Source: Alteribacter aurantiacus DSM 18675 (GTDB lineage Bacteria; Bacillota; Bacilli; Bacillales; Salisediminibacteriaceae). Taken from it: a stretch of 64,000 nt of DNA. Positions within the stretch are counted from its first letter, which is position 1. Each line of letters opens with the position of its first letter. Made by a program: the position numbers and the translations under genes. This document shows positions 17,071 through 26,650 of this stretch, one piece after another. Location: the NCBI RefSeq assembly GCF_000429705.1, contig NZ_KE386943.1, forward strand, positions 436,400 through 500,399, given 5' to 3'. The notes under the pieces were generated by a model. The model had not been told where the DNA came from and did no database searches. It saw nothing but the letters and a program-made list of their open reading frames with translations.

Positions 17071-17868
17071 TTAATCGTTTTGACTTCGTATCACACTGCC
17101 TTCAATGGCGTTTACATAGCGGTCTTCATCATCGATCGTGATCCGCCAGACAGGGGTATAGAACTCGATGGCACTCACATCGTTTTGAGAGACATTTGTG
17201 TACATCAATTCCACGTCTTCTTCACTAATCTCAAAGTCCGTTCCGAGAAGATTGGCATTTGCCAAAGACTCGATAGCGGTGTTAGGAGAGATTAGTTCCG
17301 TTTCTTGGTCCGTTTGTCCGGTCAAGTTCAAGTACCGCTGGGAATAACCGATGGCTTCCAAGTCTTCATTCACATCGATTCGTACATGACTATCTCCGCT
17401 AAGGTACTGAAGTAGTTCACCGTCATACGTCTGGTACGCTCGGATATAATTCTCTTCTTCGTTATAATACCCGAAGGCATACTCTTCCCCGTTCATCAGA
17501 TGGCTCTGTAAAAAGGCATTCACGCTTCCGGGTAGGTTTTGGCTGAGTAAGCGCTCCGGCTCCTCAAGTTCCACCACAAGCTCGTATTCTTGTCTCCCAA
17601 GCTCCACATCGAGCGTTCCAAAGTCGGCCAGCAATTCTTCATCATTAAATGATTGAGGCATACCAGTCACGTGGTACCCTCTCGGTGTGTAGTTTGGGTC
17701 CGATAGGTTGATCGTAATGTTTTGGTTGTCGAGTAAGTGTTGAAAACTCGGAGGAGTCAGGACGCCCAAGTTTGAATCACTACGCTTTTCAACGAGCTGG
17801 TAGACGAGGAACACATTCAAGCAAAAGAATGTAACAATTAAAATGGTCTTTGCCCGGCTCCAGTCCAT
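17071..17868 (-). CDS. walI: WalI (YycI) regulator of the WalK kinase
   Basis: A 265-residue protein with a single N-terminal membrane anchor (about 7-25) and an extracytoplasmic YycI domain. In Bacillus it forms a membrane complex with WalH and WalK and restrains kinase activity. The position directly after walH, separated by a single base, and before walJ is the standard order. The body is acidic. Confidence 0.88.
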   Translation of the reverse strand: MDWSRAKTILIVTFFCLNVFLVYQLVEKRSDSNLGVLTPPSFQHLLDNQNITINLSDPNYTPRGYHVTGMPQSFNDEELLADFGTLDVELGRQEYELVVELEEPERLLSQNLPGSVNAFLQSHLMNGEEYAFGYYNEEENYIRAYQTYDGELLQYLSGDSHVRIDVNEDLEAIGYSQRYLNLTGQTDQETELISPNTAIESLANANLLGTDFEISEEDVELMYTNVSQNDVSAIEFYTPVWRITIDDEDRYVNAIEGSVIRSQND

Positions 17869-17869
17869 C

Positions 17870-19267
17870 CTATGACTCCTCCTCCATCTCTTCGTCGTTG
17901 TCTTCCTCTTCCTCTTCTTCCTCTTCTTCTAGCAAGCGCTCTTCATATTCATCTTCAATATCACTGAAACGCTGCCAGTTTCCCCGCTTAATAAACCAGT
18001 CAGGGGAAAAGATCATAAACGAACTCGTGCTGCTATCCATAAAGTATCCGAAACGAATACCTTCAATGCTATCCGTATCAAAATCTTCCATCTCCTCTAG
18101 ATAAGACATCATCTCATCTAACGGAGGGAGGGCAATCGGTTCGTCTTGATTGAATTGCCCGTCTAAACGAAACAAAGGCCGTTCATATTTGTTAATCTCA
18201 TTACCAGCTCGTGTAATTTCTTTCGTGTAATAAAGATCTTGGTTCGCAGATCCTCCAAGTACCGGCAGGCCGTCCACATGCATCCGGTACGTAACCGAAT
18301 CAATAAAGCCGTGATGCCAGGCATCTACCCCATAGTGGTCGGTCCAACCGCCTCTAAGATTAATAAAGTCGAGAGCGTCTTCCAACACATGAGTTTCCGT
18401 TTCGTTCTCGTCAAACGTTCCCGTACGCTGATGTTCAAACTTCATCACATTTCCACTTGAGCGTCTCGTCACTTCAAGGAATCGACTACCGTCAGAATAC
18501 ATCCGCGTCGTTGGACCTCTTGGATACTCTTGAACGAGATCAGGATCACTAAACATCACGGCGCGCATGTCTTGCTCAGAGATCGAGTTCCAGCTGTAAG
18601 TAAGCTTTCGCATCGTTAAAGGCTCAACAGGCAAGTAGGCGTAGTCACCATAGAGATTCTCCTCATCAAAAGACACGCCACGAGCTTCATACATATGGTC
18701 TCTTTCACCTTCATACATAGCCACGAGCTGATCATTGTTCAAGTTCGTTTCCGCCTGATAAATTTCTTCATCTTCCGTCGATATAAAGCGGGCGATCACT
18801 TCACCATTTGCCGAAGTGGTCGATCGAGTAATATAAATCCGGTCCACAGACGTAATGGCAATCGTCTCTTCACCAAAATCAAACAGCTCGTTAATCGTAC
18901 TTCCAGGGATAGGAGAATGAAACTTATAGTCAATCGCCCGGGCCGGTTGATTGAGAACCGGAACGCCGCTTCTTGGATAATCGACCACACGTTCAAATTC
19001 CACGTCCAAAAGGGCTTCCATTTGACTGGTGAATCTCTCTTCTTCCGGCTCGAGCCAGTACCGCTCTTCGTTTTCATGAATCGTAATACTCTCAGGGATC
19101 AAAAGGTCCACATGACTTTTTTCTACACCAATATCAGGGCTCTCAATGGTTCCGGAAGAGTCCAATGGACTGAAGTCAGGCTGAAACGTCCAAATTGAAT
19201 ACGTAAGTCCGACACTCGTTAGAATGAGGACCCATAACAACGCGGTCTTTAAATGCTCCATGGCCAT
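17870..19267 (-). CDS. walH: WalH (YycH) regulator of the WalK kinase
   Basis: A 465-residue protein with one N-terminal membrane span (about 7-27) and a large extracytoplasmic YycH domain. It works with WalI to modulate WalK. The start overlaps the walK stop (TAATG), indicating coupling. The C-terminus ends in an unusually acidic tail of about 25 residues that is mostly Glu and Asp, coded by a GAA/GAG run at 17870-17935. The tail is odd compared with the rest of the protein. Confidence 0.88.
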   Translation of the reverse strand: MAMEHLKTALLWVLILTSVGLTYSIWTFQPDFSPLDSSGTIESPDIGVEKSHVDLLIPESITIHENEERYWLEPEEERFTSQMEALLDVEFERVVDYPRSGVPVLNQPARAIDYKFHSPIPGSTINELFDFGEETIAITSVDRIYITRSTTSANGEVIARFISTEDEEIYQAETNLNNDQLVAMYEGERDHMYEARGVSFDEENLYGDYAYLPVEPLTMRKLTYSWNSISEQDMRAVMFSDPDLVQEYPRGPTTRMYSDGSRFLEVTRRSSGNVMKFEHQRTGTFDENETETHVLEDALDFINLRGGWTDHYGVDAWHHGFIDSVTYRMHVDGLPVLGGSANQDLYYTKEITRAGNEINKYERPLFRLDGQFNQDEPIALPPLDEMMSYLEEMEDFDTDSIEGIRFGYFMDSSTSSFMIFSPDWFIKRGNWQRFSDIEDEYEERLLEEEEEEEEEDNDEEMEEES

Positions 19268-21099
19268 TATACTTCTTTCGCCTCCTCAGGAACCGGTAGG
19301 CTAAACGACACTCGGGTGCCTTTACCCCAATCACTGCTTACCCAAATGTCGCCTCCGTGAGCATGGATGATTTCTTTTGCAATAGCCAAGCCAAGGCCGG
19401 TTCCACCGAGACTTCTCGTCCTTGCTTTATCCACGCGGTAAAAACGATCAAACACGTGAGGGATACTGTCTTTTGGTATTCCCACACCTTCATCTTGAAC
19501 ACTAGTAATGACGCGGCCTTTTTCAACCTTCACACTAACGCTAATCATGCCGCCCTGCGGGGAGTATTTCACCGCATTGGACACGATGTTATCAAGCAGC
19601 TGCGTCAATTTATCCCGATCGCCATACACAAACAACGGTTCTTGTGGGAGCTTTCGGTTAAACGTAATCGACTGATTTTTCGTCGACATTTCGAATCTAT
19701 CGATCACTTGCTCAACAAAGGTAATTAAATTCATCGAGTTCATCGTCAACTGATAGTCTTTACTGTCCATTTTCGACAGCTGCAACAAATCATTTACAAG
19801 ACGAATCATTCGCTCCGTTTCATTTTGCGTCACGTTAATAAAACGTGGGGCCACGTCGGTATCAAGAGCTCCATCAGCCAACGCTTCCAGGTAACTCTTC
19901 ATGGACGTTAATGGCGTCCTTAATTCATGGGACACATTCGCCACGAACTCACGGCGTTCTTGTTCGACTTTTTCTTGTTCTGTGACATCATGAAGCACAG
20001 CGATGAGTCCATTTTGTTGACCATTCTCTTTTGAAATAACAGAGAAATGGGCTTCAAAGAACAAATCGTCTTCCATCGTGTCCATATCAAGGAGAAGAGG
20101 ATCGTTGTATTCATAAAGCTCTTCTAGCTTCATAATCCCTTTCAAGTTGAGAACATCCGTCAGTTTTTCACCAAGCGTTCCTTCTTGCGTTCTCTCGAGC
20201 ATTTCCTCTGCTCTACGATTCATCAAGATCACATGGCCATGCTTATCAGTAGCAATAACTCCATCAGTCATGTGCGTCAACACGCTGGAGAGCTTCCGAC
20301 GTTCCCCCTCGGTTGTTGCGTGGGCGTCTTGGAGCTTGATGGTCAAATCGTTAAACGCTCTTGCAAGCTCTCCGATTTCATCATCTCCATAGACCGTTAC
20401 GCTTCGGGAAAAGTCTCCTTTCCCCATGACGTGGGCTTGCTTTTTCATATCCACAATCGGTCTCGTGATCGTTTGGGCAAGCAACACACCCAAGACGACG
20501 GTAATCGCAAGGGCTATGACGGTTCCTGTCATCAAGATCTGGTTGATTTGCTGGACTTGAGCATAGATATCCTCAAGAGACGCTTCAATATAGATCGCTC
20601 CAATAATCGTCTGGTCCTCGTCCATGTCATAAACCGGTTGTGTAATGACCCTCACCCGTTGCCCTTCAAAGTCGATCACAGGTGTTGGTGAAGATTCCCC
20701 TTGCCCTGTTACGAGCGTACGGGTAATCCTCATATTCGTGGTCCGTTGGCCTTCAATACGAAATCGTTCGTCAGGCTCCGATGTCCCAATGATCGTTTTA
20801 TTCGAATCGACCACCTGGGCTTTTGCATTGGCAATATCAAAGAGCTGATCGAGAACGTTGTTAATGTCTCTCTCTAACGAAGGATCTTCTTCTCCCCGTT
20901 CCTCCAACATTTCTTGCTGTACGTTATAAACAAGAAGGTTCGCTCGGTCATTGATCATTTCTCGATGGTTTTCAACGAGGCGATCTTCCAACTGTTGTGT
21001 AAAATAAACCCCGATGACCTGCATCGCAATTAAAATCAATAGCACGTAAATAATAACGATCTTTACGTGTATCGACTTATAAAAGCGGATTTTTTTCAT
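19267..21099 (-). CDS. walK: essential sensor histidine kinase WalK
   Basis: A 610-residue kinase: spans at ~10-32 and ~184-206 enclosing an extracellular Cache/PAS-like sensor, HAMP (~205-257), cytosolic PAS (~262-365), HisKA with phospho-histidine H391 in VSHELRTPLTS, and HATPase with N box DNIVSNAVKYSP and G boxes DEGVGIP and GGTGLGLAIAKEI. It phosphorylates WalR and controls cell-wall hydrolase genes in response to the state of peptidoglycan. It follows walR after four bases. The length matches the Bacillus family. Confidence 0.95.
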   Translation of the reverse strand: MKKIRFYKSIHVKIVIIYVLLILIAMQVIGVYFTQQLEDRLVENHREMINDRANLLVYNVQQEMLEERGEEDPSLERDINNVLDQLFDIANAKAQVVDSNKTIIGTSEPDERFRIEGQRTTNMRITRTLVTGQGESSPTPVIDFEGQRVRVITQPVYDMDEDQTIIGAIYIEASLEDIYAQVQQINQILMTGTVIALAITVVLGVLLAQTITRPIVDMKKQAHVMGKGDFSRSVTVYGDDEIGELARAFNDLTIKLQDAHATTEGERRKLSSVLTHMTDGVIATDKHGHVILMNRRAEEMLERTQEGTLGEKLTDVLNLKGIMKLEELYEYNDPLLLDMDTMEDDLFFEAHFSVISKENGQQNGLIAVLHDVTEQEKVEQERREFVANVSHELRTPLTSMKSYLEALADGALDTDVAPRFINVTQNETERMIRLVNDLLQLSKMDSKDYQLTMNSMNLITFVEQVIDRFEMSTKNQSITFNRKLPQEPLFVYGDRDKLTQLLDNIVSNAVKYSPQGGMISVSVKVEKGRVITSVQDEGVGIPKDSIPHVFDRFYRVDKARTRSLGGTGLGLAIAKEIIHAHGGDIWVSSDWGKGTRVSFSLPVPEEAKEV

Positions 21100-21103
21100 T
21101 CAA

Positions 21104-21814
21104 TCAACTCTCCTGGTCTGTCGCGTTCCGTAAGTAGTAGCCTACCCCGCGTCTTGTGACGATCCACGTTGGATGACTCGGGTTGTCCTCTACTTTTTCG
21201 CGCAAACGGCGAACCGTTACGTCAACTGTACGCACGTCACCGAAGTAATCATAACCCCATACCGCTTGTAACAAGTGCTCTCTTGTCATGACTTGACCAA
21301 GATGTTTAGACAAATAATGAATAAGCTCAAACTCACGATGAGTCAGCTCAATCGGCTCTCCGCGCTTCGTCACAAGATACGCATCCGGCTGAACGAGTAG
21401 CGGTCCAACCTGAATGTCTTTATTGTCTTGTTCAGGCTCTTGCGACTTCTGATTGCGTCGCAAATTGGCTTTCACTCGGGCAATCAACTCACGAGTACTG
21501 AACGGTTTTGTTACGTAATCATCTGCACCAAGCTCAAGCCCTAATACTTTATCAATCTCAGAGTCTTTCGCAGTCAACATAATAATAGGCATATCATACG
21601 TTTTTCGTACTTCACGACACACTTCCATACCATCTTGGTAAGGGAGCATAATATCAAGTAAAATCAGGTCCGGTACATGTTCTTTTACTTTCTCGACCGC
21701 TTCATTGCCGTCGTACGCACAAATAACCTCGAACCCTTCTTTTTCTAATCCGAACTGTAAAATATCTGCAATGGGTTGCTCATCGTCAACCACAAGAATT
21801 TTTTGCTTGTCCAT
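21104..21814 (-). CDS. walR: essential response regulator WalR (OmpR family)
   Basis: A 236-residue regulator with a receiver domain (D54 phospho-acceptor in ILLDIMLP, DD at 10-11, K near 103 in YVTKPF) and a winged-helix DNA-binding domain (~135-233). WalR binds direct repeats of TGTWAH spaced by five bases and controls autolysin genes. The start at 21814 is set by GGTGGAAGA; the open frame extends further but has no family sequence. First gene of the walRKHIJ operon. Confidence 0.95.
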   Translation of the reverse strand: MDKQKILVVDDEQPIADILQFGLEKEGFEVICAYDGNEAVEKVKEHVPDLILLDIMLPYQDGMEVCREVRKTYDMPIIMLTAKDSEIDKVLGLELGADDYVTKPFSTRELIARVKANLRRNQKSQEPEQDNKDIQVGPLLVQPDAYLVTKRGEPIELTHREFELIHYLSKHLGQVMTREHLLQAVWGYDYFGDVRTVDVTVRRLREKVEDNPSHPTWIVTRRGVGYYLRNATDQES

Positions 21815-22039
21815 TCTTCCACCAGCTTCCATTTTTATTCTGTGCCGGCTTATGTCCGTGCACCGTTTGAATTTGCTGTTTCGTATCAGTTGTTGCTCTA
21901 CCCTCTCATCCGTTCTTAAAGCTTTGCTGAACGCCATCGCTCACTTATTTGCGGCGGTGCAGGACTAAAAGGTAAACGTAAAAGAACAACAATCACTCCG
22001 AAGACTTTAAATTGCCGATATTTAGACGTATCTTCTTCC

Positions 22040-22068
22040 ATTCTATCACAGTTACAGTATACGTTGAA
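22040..22068 (-). promoter_or_regulatory. possible sigma-A promoter of the wal operon
   Basis: Minus-strand TTCAAC, 17 bases, TAGAAT, about 225 bases upstream of walR. The -10 is good and the -35 is weak. The remaining gap between walR and the upstream gene shows nothing else. Confidence 0.4.
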
Positions 22069-22108
22069 ACTGAGTAACTTTGGGAAATCGTGAGTACTAT
22101 TTTCATAG

Positions 22109-22144
22109 AAAAAGAGCTGCATCCTCACTGGAATACAGCTCTTC
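22109..22144 (-). terminator. terminator of the M23 peptidase gene
   Basis: A minus-strand AGAGCTG / CAGCTCT stem followed by five T, directly past the stop codon. Confidence 0.75.
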
Positions 22145-22148
22145 TTCG

Positions 22149-23585
22149 TTATTTACTTACATAATCTGTCGGGTTTTCTAACTCCCCGTCTTTATAAACT
22201 TCAAAGTGAAGGTGTACCCCTGTAGAGTTACCCGTTTCACCCATAATTCCTATATCTTCTCCACGCGATACCTTGTCTCCTGAACTCACATCCATGCTAT
22301 CTAAATGGGCATAGAGCGTTTCAAGTCCATTGCTATGACGAATACGAATGGTATTTCCATAGCCGTTTTCATAACGGGCAGAGGTCACTGTACCGGACTC
22401 AGCAGCTCGAATCTCCGGGCTTGATGGTCGTGCAATGTCAATCCCTTTATGGAACCTGCCCCAACGCGGCCCTTGATGACTTGAAATATAACCGCCAACA
22501 GCCGGCCACGCAAGTTCATCTGATTCTTTCGTTCCCTTTATCACAACGCGATCTTCAGGCTCAGACACTACTTCTTCTTCTATTACATCCGTTGATGCTG
22601 TGCTTCCATTCTCCAGGACCACTTTACTTTCTACTATCTTTTCGCCCTTTTCACCAGATTCTTTAACTTTGGTTTCCCCTTTTTCCATCTCGTCATCTTC
22701 TTCTGTTTTTGTATCGTAAGAAATGTCTTTTGATTCTTTTTTCTGCACTTCAATCACAAGCTGGACAGCTGGAGATTCGTTTTGTACCTCTAATGTATCG
22801 CCTACTCGAATGGACGAATCTTCATCAAGGTCGTCATTCGCATCCAGTAGCTCTTTAACAGAAAGATCATGCTGACGTGCAATCGAACCTAGCACGTCTC
22901 CTTCTTGTACTTCATACTCCGACTCTTCAAGAGCTCCAGTTTCAAAAGCTTCTACAAGCTCTTCTTTCGTGCTTAATTCCGCAGGATCGACAAGTGTTTC
23001 TTCTACTTCCACCTCTTCAGAAAGATACATATCAAGGATCTTCATGTCCCCTTCGTCAAGCTCTACATCTTCCTCGTCTTCATACGCTTCCAAAACGTCT
23101 TCATCTACATATTCTAAAGCCCAAAAACGGATGAAGTCCTCTTTGTCAAATGCTGCACTCATGTATCCGATCTCTACATCGTCTACTGTAAAGGTTAACG
23201 CCTCTGCCTTAATTTCTAACATGTCTTCAAGCTTTTCCGTTGTCACATCATTGATCGCCTTCACTTGAAATACGCGCTCTGGGATCACTTGGAGCTTCTC
23301 TTCTGGCGTAAGTCTAAGGTCTTCTTCGTCTTCGTTGATCTCGTCAACTTTTTCGTCAACGATCTCATAGACATCGGATTTATCATCTACAAATCCAACA
23401 AAGGTGTCACCATAATGAACATGATAAATCGTGTCCACACCTTCTCCTTCGTCTTCTTCAATGCTTTCCTCATCCATAATGTGGGCACTAGCGGATAAAC
23501 TGTACACCGTAGTGACCAAACCAAAGACGAGGAGCATTATTATATATGTGAATGTTTTTTTGTATGATTTTTTTTGCTTAAACAT
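22149..23585 (-). CDS. LysM and M23 peptidoglycan endopeptidase
   Basis: A 478-residue exported protein: N-terminal signal or anchor at ~10-33, an acidic region, a LysM domain at ~227-275 (EGDVLGSIARQHDLSVKELL), an acidic lysine/glutamate linker, and a C-terminal M23 domain with HKGIDIA and HLHFE zinc motifs. M23 enzymes cut peptide cross-links. The start is fixed by AGGAGGACCAT before the ATG. The gene lies immediately upstream of the wal operon, and a near-consensus WalR box lies ~110 bases upstream of it, which suggests it is a WalR-controlled hydrolase. The strong acidity is notable. Confidence 0.85.
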   Translation of the reverse strand: MFKQKKSYKKTFTYIIMLLVFGLVTTVYSLSASAHIMDEESIEEDEGEGVDTIYHVHYGDTFVGFVDDKSDVYEIVDEKVDEINEDEEDLRLTPEEKLQVIPERVFQVKAINDVTTEKLEDMLEIKAEALTFTVDDVEIGYMSAAFDKEDFIRFWALEYVDEDVLEAYEDEEDVELDEGDMKILDMYLSEEVEVEETLVDPAELSTKEELVEAFETGALEESEYEVQEGDVLGSIARQHDLSVKELLDANDDLDEDSSIRVGDTLEVQNESPAVQLVIEVQKKESKDISYDTKTEEDDEMEKGETKVKESGEKGEKIVESKVVLENGSTASTDVIEEEVVSEPEDRVVIKGTKESDELAWPAVGGYISSHQGPRWGRFHKGIDIARPSSPEIRAAESGTVTSARYENGYGNTIRIRHSNGLETLYAHLDSMDVSSGDKVSRGEDIGIMGETGNSTGVHLHFEVYKDGELENPTDYVSK

Positions 23586-23696
23586 ATGGTCCTCCTGAAA
23601 TGTGCTGAGGGATATACAGAATAGATATATAGGCCCATTCCATATCCCGCACCATTCTAACATAAGTCACAGAAGGTGTGGTTTGTATGACAGATC

Positions 23697-23713
23697 TGTA
23701 AAAGAAATGTATT
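23697..23713 (+). promoter_or_regulatory. candidate WalR box
   Basis: TGTAAA, five bases, TGTATT: eleven of twelve positions match the WalR direct repeat. It lies about 110 bases upstream of the M23 gene but in reverse orientation relative to it. Confidence 0.4.
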
Positions 23714-23824
23714 ATTCGTGTCAGTTATTGCTATTTTTTGTGGAAAAAAGAGGCATGCCCTCTGAATATGGTTAGGTTGACTTTGTGCGGGTGGGGATTG
23801 AGGTGGGAAGAATGGGGCGCGCGT

Positions 23825-23940
23825 GCTAACACCTGCTATTTTAAAATAAGTGCGCTAATTACATATTTATCTCCGCTAAATTCAAAATAAGTACGCCAAT
23901 TACACATTTATCTCCGCTAATTCGAAATTAAGTCGGTCTT
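23825..23940. repeat. phased repeat array 1 (word CGCTAATT)
   Basis: Units with CGCTAA or close variants start at 23853, 23874, 23894 and 23915, with weaker ones at 23833 and 23934. Spacing is 20-21 bases. It lies between the tRNA-operon terminator and the M23 gene. Confidence 0.7.
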
Positions 23941-23977
23941 ACGAAAGCCGAAAGGTCCCCAAACGGGTAAACAAAAT

Positions 23978-24009
23978 AAAAAACCTACCCCGCGATTGCA
24001 GGATAGGTT
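23978..24009 (-). terminator. terminator of the tRNA operon
   Basis: Minus-strand AACCTATCC / GGGTAGGTT stem followed by six T, 12 bases past tRNA-Thr. Confidence 0.85.
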
Positions 24010-24020
24010 ATCGTATGTAG

Positions 24021-24096
<76 letters not shown>

Positions 24097-24111
24097 GAGT
24101 ATAGAAAAAAA

Positions 24112-24187
<76 letters not shown>

Positions 24188-24197
24188 AACATTTAAA

Positions 24198-24273
24198 TGG
24201 CGGTCCCGACCGGGATCGAACCGGCGATCTCCTGCGTGACAGGCAGGCATGTTAACCGCTACACCACGGGACC
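24198..24273 (-). tRNA. tRNA-Asp (GTC)
   Basis: A 76-base cloverleaf with encoded CCA and anticodon loop CTGTCAC. Confidence 0.95.
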
Positions 24274-24368
24274 TTGACCAACAAACTATGTATTCTATAC
24301 TCTATTAAACTGTCCAGCTTGTCCTGTATTTTCGGCAAAAAAAATACACCAGGCAAGCAATGTTAAAT

Positions 24369-24445
<77 letters not shown>

Positions 24446-24557
24446 CCGATTAAAGTGACGCTCTTGAAATGATGTTGTTGTTCACCTTATGTAGTATGTG
24501 AAGCAACAAAACTTATTATACCCCATGTGACAAAATAAAGCAACCTTTATTTTTTAA

Positions 24558-24632
24558 TGGTGACCCGTACGGGATTCGAACCCGTGTTACCGCCGTGAAA
24601 GGGCGGTGTCTTAACCACTTGACCAACGGGCC
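24558..24632 (-). tRNA. tRNA-Glu (TTC)
   Basis: A 75-base cloverleaf with encoded CCA and anticodon loop CTTTCAC. Confidence 0.95.
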
Positions 24633-24655
24633 ACAGTGGGTATAAAAAGTAAAAA

Positions 24656-24731
24656 TGGTGAGCCATGAAGGACTCGAACCTTCGACCCTCTGATTAAAAG
24701 TCAGATGCTCTACCAACTGAGCTAATGGCTC
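24656..24731 (-). tRNA. tRNA-Lys (TTT)
   Basis: A 76-base cloverleaf with encoded CCA and anticodon loop CTTTTAA. First gene of the operon. Confidence 0.95.
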
Positions 24732-24751
24732 ATTTCTTGGCGACAAGGAAT

Positions 24752-24780
24752 ATATTATCACCTTTCAATGATCAATGCAA
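24752..24780 (-). promoter_or_regulatory. sigma-A promoter of the tRNA operon with UP-like A/T tract
   Basis: Minus-strand TTGCAT, 17 bases, TAATAT, 20 bases upstream of tRNA-Lys. Upstream (24781-24810) is an A/T tract containing ACTTTTTAAAAA, also present upstream of the rrn promoter at 63.6 kb. Confidence 0.75.
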
Positions 24781-24810
24781 TACATTTTTAAAAACTTTTT
24801 TAAAAAGTTG

Positions 24811-25115
24811 CATTGGACTCTCAAACATCCTTATCAACAATAACGAATCTTATACAAAAATGCAACAGATAATTAAGATCTTAGGTCATCTGTACCTTTA
24901 TCTTCCCCGTTTTAGAACGGGAATAACCTCTTTTATTTGCTTGGTATGCGCTTTTTCACCAAGGTCATTCTTGTTCTTCTGTATGGATCGTTGCTTTGAT
25001 AAACAGCTGGAGTAAGGTAAATGCGGCTAACGCACATAAGTGCCCTTTCCTTTCCGTAGAAAGACTAGGGAGAGCACTGTAAATACCCCCATAGGAATTT
25101 GAAACGGACAGACAC
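24811..25115. other. gap between tRNA promoter and purA terminator
   Basis: About 300 bases without a convincing gene. A weak inverted repeat (CCCGTTTTAGAACGGG, around 24907-24922) is present. Nothing else is recognisable. Confidence 0.4.
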
Positions 25116-25152
25116 AAAAAATCACCTCCGCAATTCGCTTGCAGAGGTGATC
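25116..25152 (-). terminator. terminator of purA
   Basis: Minus-strand ATCACCTCTGC / GCGGAGGTGAT stem followed by six T. Confidence 0.9.
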
Positions 25153-25165
25153 ATCATTCTGTTAT

Positions 25166-26452
25166 TTATCCAAACACACCGCGTACCATGTTTGTTTGGT
25201 TTCTGTCAGGTCCTACAGAGAAGACACTCAATGGAATACCTGTAAGCTGTGAAATGCGCTCTACATAGAACAGAGCGTTCTTAGGAAGCTCATGTAGAGA
25301 TTTCACACCAGTGATGTCTTCGTCCCAACCATCAAGCTCTTCATAGACTGGCTTACACTCAGCAAGAACCTTGAGGCTCGCTGGGAACTCATCGATCACT
25401 TCACCTTTATATTCATAAGCCACACAAATCTTCAGCTTTTTAATACCGGAAAGAACATCGATGGAGTTGAGGGATAAATCAGTAATTCCACTCACACGAC
25501 GAGCGTGACGCACAACAACACTATCAAACCAACCCACGCGACGGGGACGTCCGGTTGTCGTTCCGTATTCGTTACCTGTTTCACGAATTTGATCGCCTAT
25601 TTCGTCCGTTAATTCAGTTGGGAAAGGACCATCCCCTACACGAGTCGTGTAAGCTTTGGATACTCCAACAACATGATTGATTTTAGACGGACCAACACCG
25701 GATCCGATTGTCACTCCACCTGCGATCGGGTTTGATGACGTTACGAACGGGTATGTTCCTTGGTCAAGGTCAAGCATAACCCCTTGTGCACCTTCAAACA
25801 AGACGCGACGGCCACCATCAAGTGCGTCATTCAATACAACAGACGTATCCGCTACATAATGAGCAATTTCTTGTCCGTAATTGTAGTATTCGTCTAGGAT
25901 ATCTTCTTTCTTGAATCCTTCAACTTCATAAACCTTCTCAAGAAGACGGTTTTTGTCACGGAGGTTGTTGTCAAGCTTCTCTTCGAACGTTTCTTTATCC
26001 AAAAGGTCGGCAATACGAATACCTACACGTGCTGCTTTGTCCATGTAAGCCGGACCAATACCTTTTTTAGTCGTTCCGATCTTGTTTGCACCTTTGCTCT
26101 CTTCTTCAACGATATCAAGCTTTAAGTGATACGGAAGAATGACGTGCGCACGGTTACTGATGCGTAAGTTGCTTGTATCTACACCTTTGTCGTGCAAATA
26201 TTTAAGCTCTTCAACAAGTGCTTTAGGATCGATGACCATTCCGTTTCCGATCACACACGTTTTGTCACTGTAAAAAATACCTGAAGGAATCAGGTGAAGC
26301 TTGTACTTTTCACCACCAAAGACGATCGTATGACCGGCATTGTTTCCTCCTTGATAGCGAGCTACGAGCTCCGCTTGTTCAGACAAGTAGTCTGTAATTT
26401 TTCCTTTTCCTTCGTCTCCCCACTGAGTTCCTACCACTACAACCGATGGCAT
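25166..26452 (-). CDS. purA: adenylosuccinate synthetase PurA
   Basis: A 428-residue enzyme joining IMP and aspartate with GTP to form adenylosuccinate, the first step from IMP to AMP. Motifs: GTQWGDEGKGK (P-loop-like, residues 8-18), NNAGHT, GTTKKGIGPAY and GTTTGRPRRVGWFD. The start at 26452 follows GGAGGTG. It is a single-gene transcript with a strong terminator and an upstream PurR-box pair, between the tRNA operon and dnaB as in B. subtilis. Confidence 0.97.
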   Translation of the reverse strand: MPSVVVVGTQWGDEGKGKITDYLSEQAELVARYQGGNNAGHTIVFGGEKYKLHLIPSGIFYSDKTCVIGNGMVIDPKALVEELKYLHDKGVDTSNLRISNRAHVILPYHLKLDIVEEESKGANKIGTTKKGIGPAYMDKAARVGIRIADLLDKETFEEKLDNNLRDKNRLLEKVYEVEGFKKEDILDEYYNYGQEIAHYVADTSVVLNDALDGGRRVLFEGAQGVMLDLDQGTYPFVTSSNPIAGGVTIGSGVGPSKINHVVGVSKAYTTRVGDGPFPTELTDEIGDQIRETGNEYGTTTGRPRRVGWFDSVVVRHARRVSGITDLSLNSIDVLSGIKKLKICVAYEYKGEVIDEFPASLKVLAECKPVYEELDGWDEDITGVKSLHELPKNALFYVERISQLTGIPLSVFSVGPDRNQTNMVRGVFG

Positions 26453-26524
26453 GGATGAGCACCTCCACTTATATTTCACGCTATTAACGTTCCCTGAAAT
26501 CTATATTTTCATTAAACCACAGTA

Positions 26525-26553
26525 AGTTTATCAATAGAATCATCGCCAGTCAA
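26525..26553 (-). promoter_or_regulatory. probable sigma-A promoter of purA
   Basis: Minus-strand TTGACT, 17 bases, TAAACT, ending about 70 bases upstream of the purA start. The PurR boxes begin four bases upstream of the -35. Confidence 0.6.
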
Positions 26554-26556
26554 CTA

Positions 26557-26596
26557 AAAACCGAACAATTATAGAGATTTAGAGATTCTTTGTTCG
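26557..26596. promoter_or_regulatory. PurR box pair of purA
   Basis: AAAACCGAACAAT (26557-26569) is a perfect match to the Bacillus PurBox AWWWCCGAACWWT. An inverted partner TTTGTTCG follows at 26589-26596. The tandem inverted arrangement just upstream of the promoter is the known mode of PurR repression, relieved by PRPP. Confidence 0.8.
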
Positions 26597-26650
26597 TGTG
26601 TTGAGGGAAGATTAGGTGTCGATGGTAGCAATCGTTGGAGCGAACTGACT

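Noticed and set aside
21815..21937. Longer walR reading frame starting at 21937
   Set aside because: The extra residues do not match the receiver domain and the ATG at 21814 has a good ribosome site.
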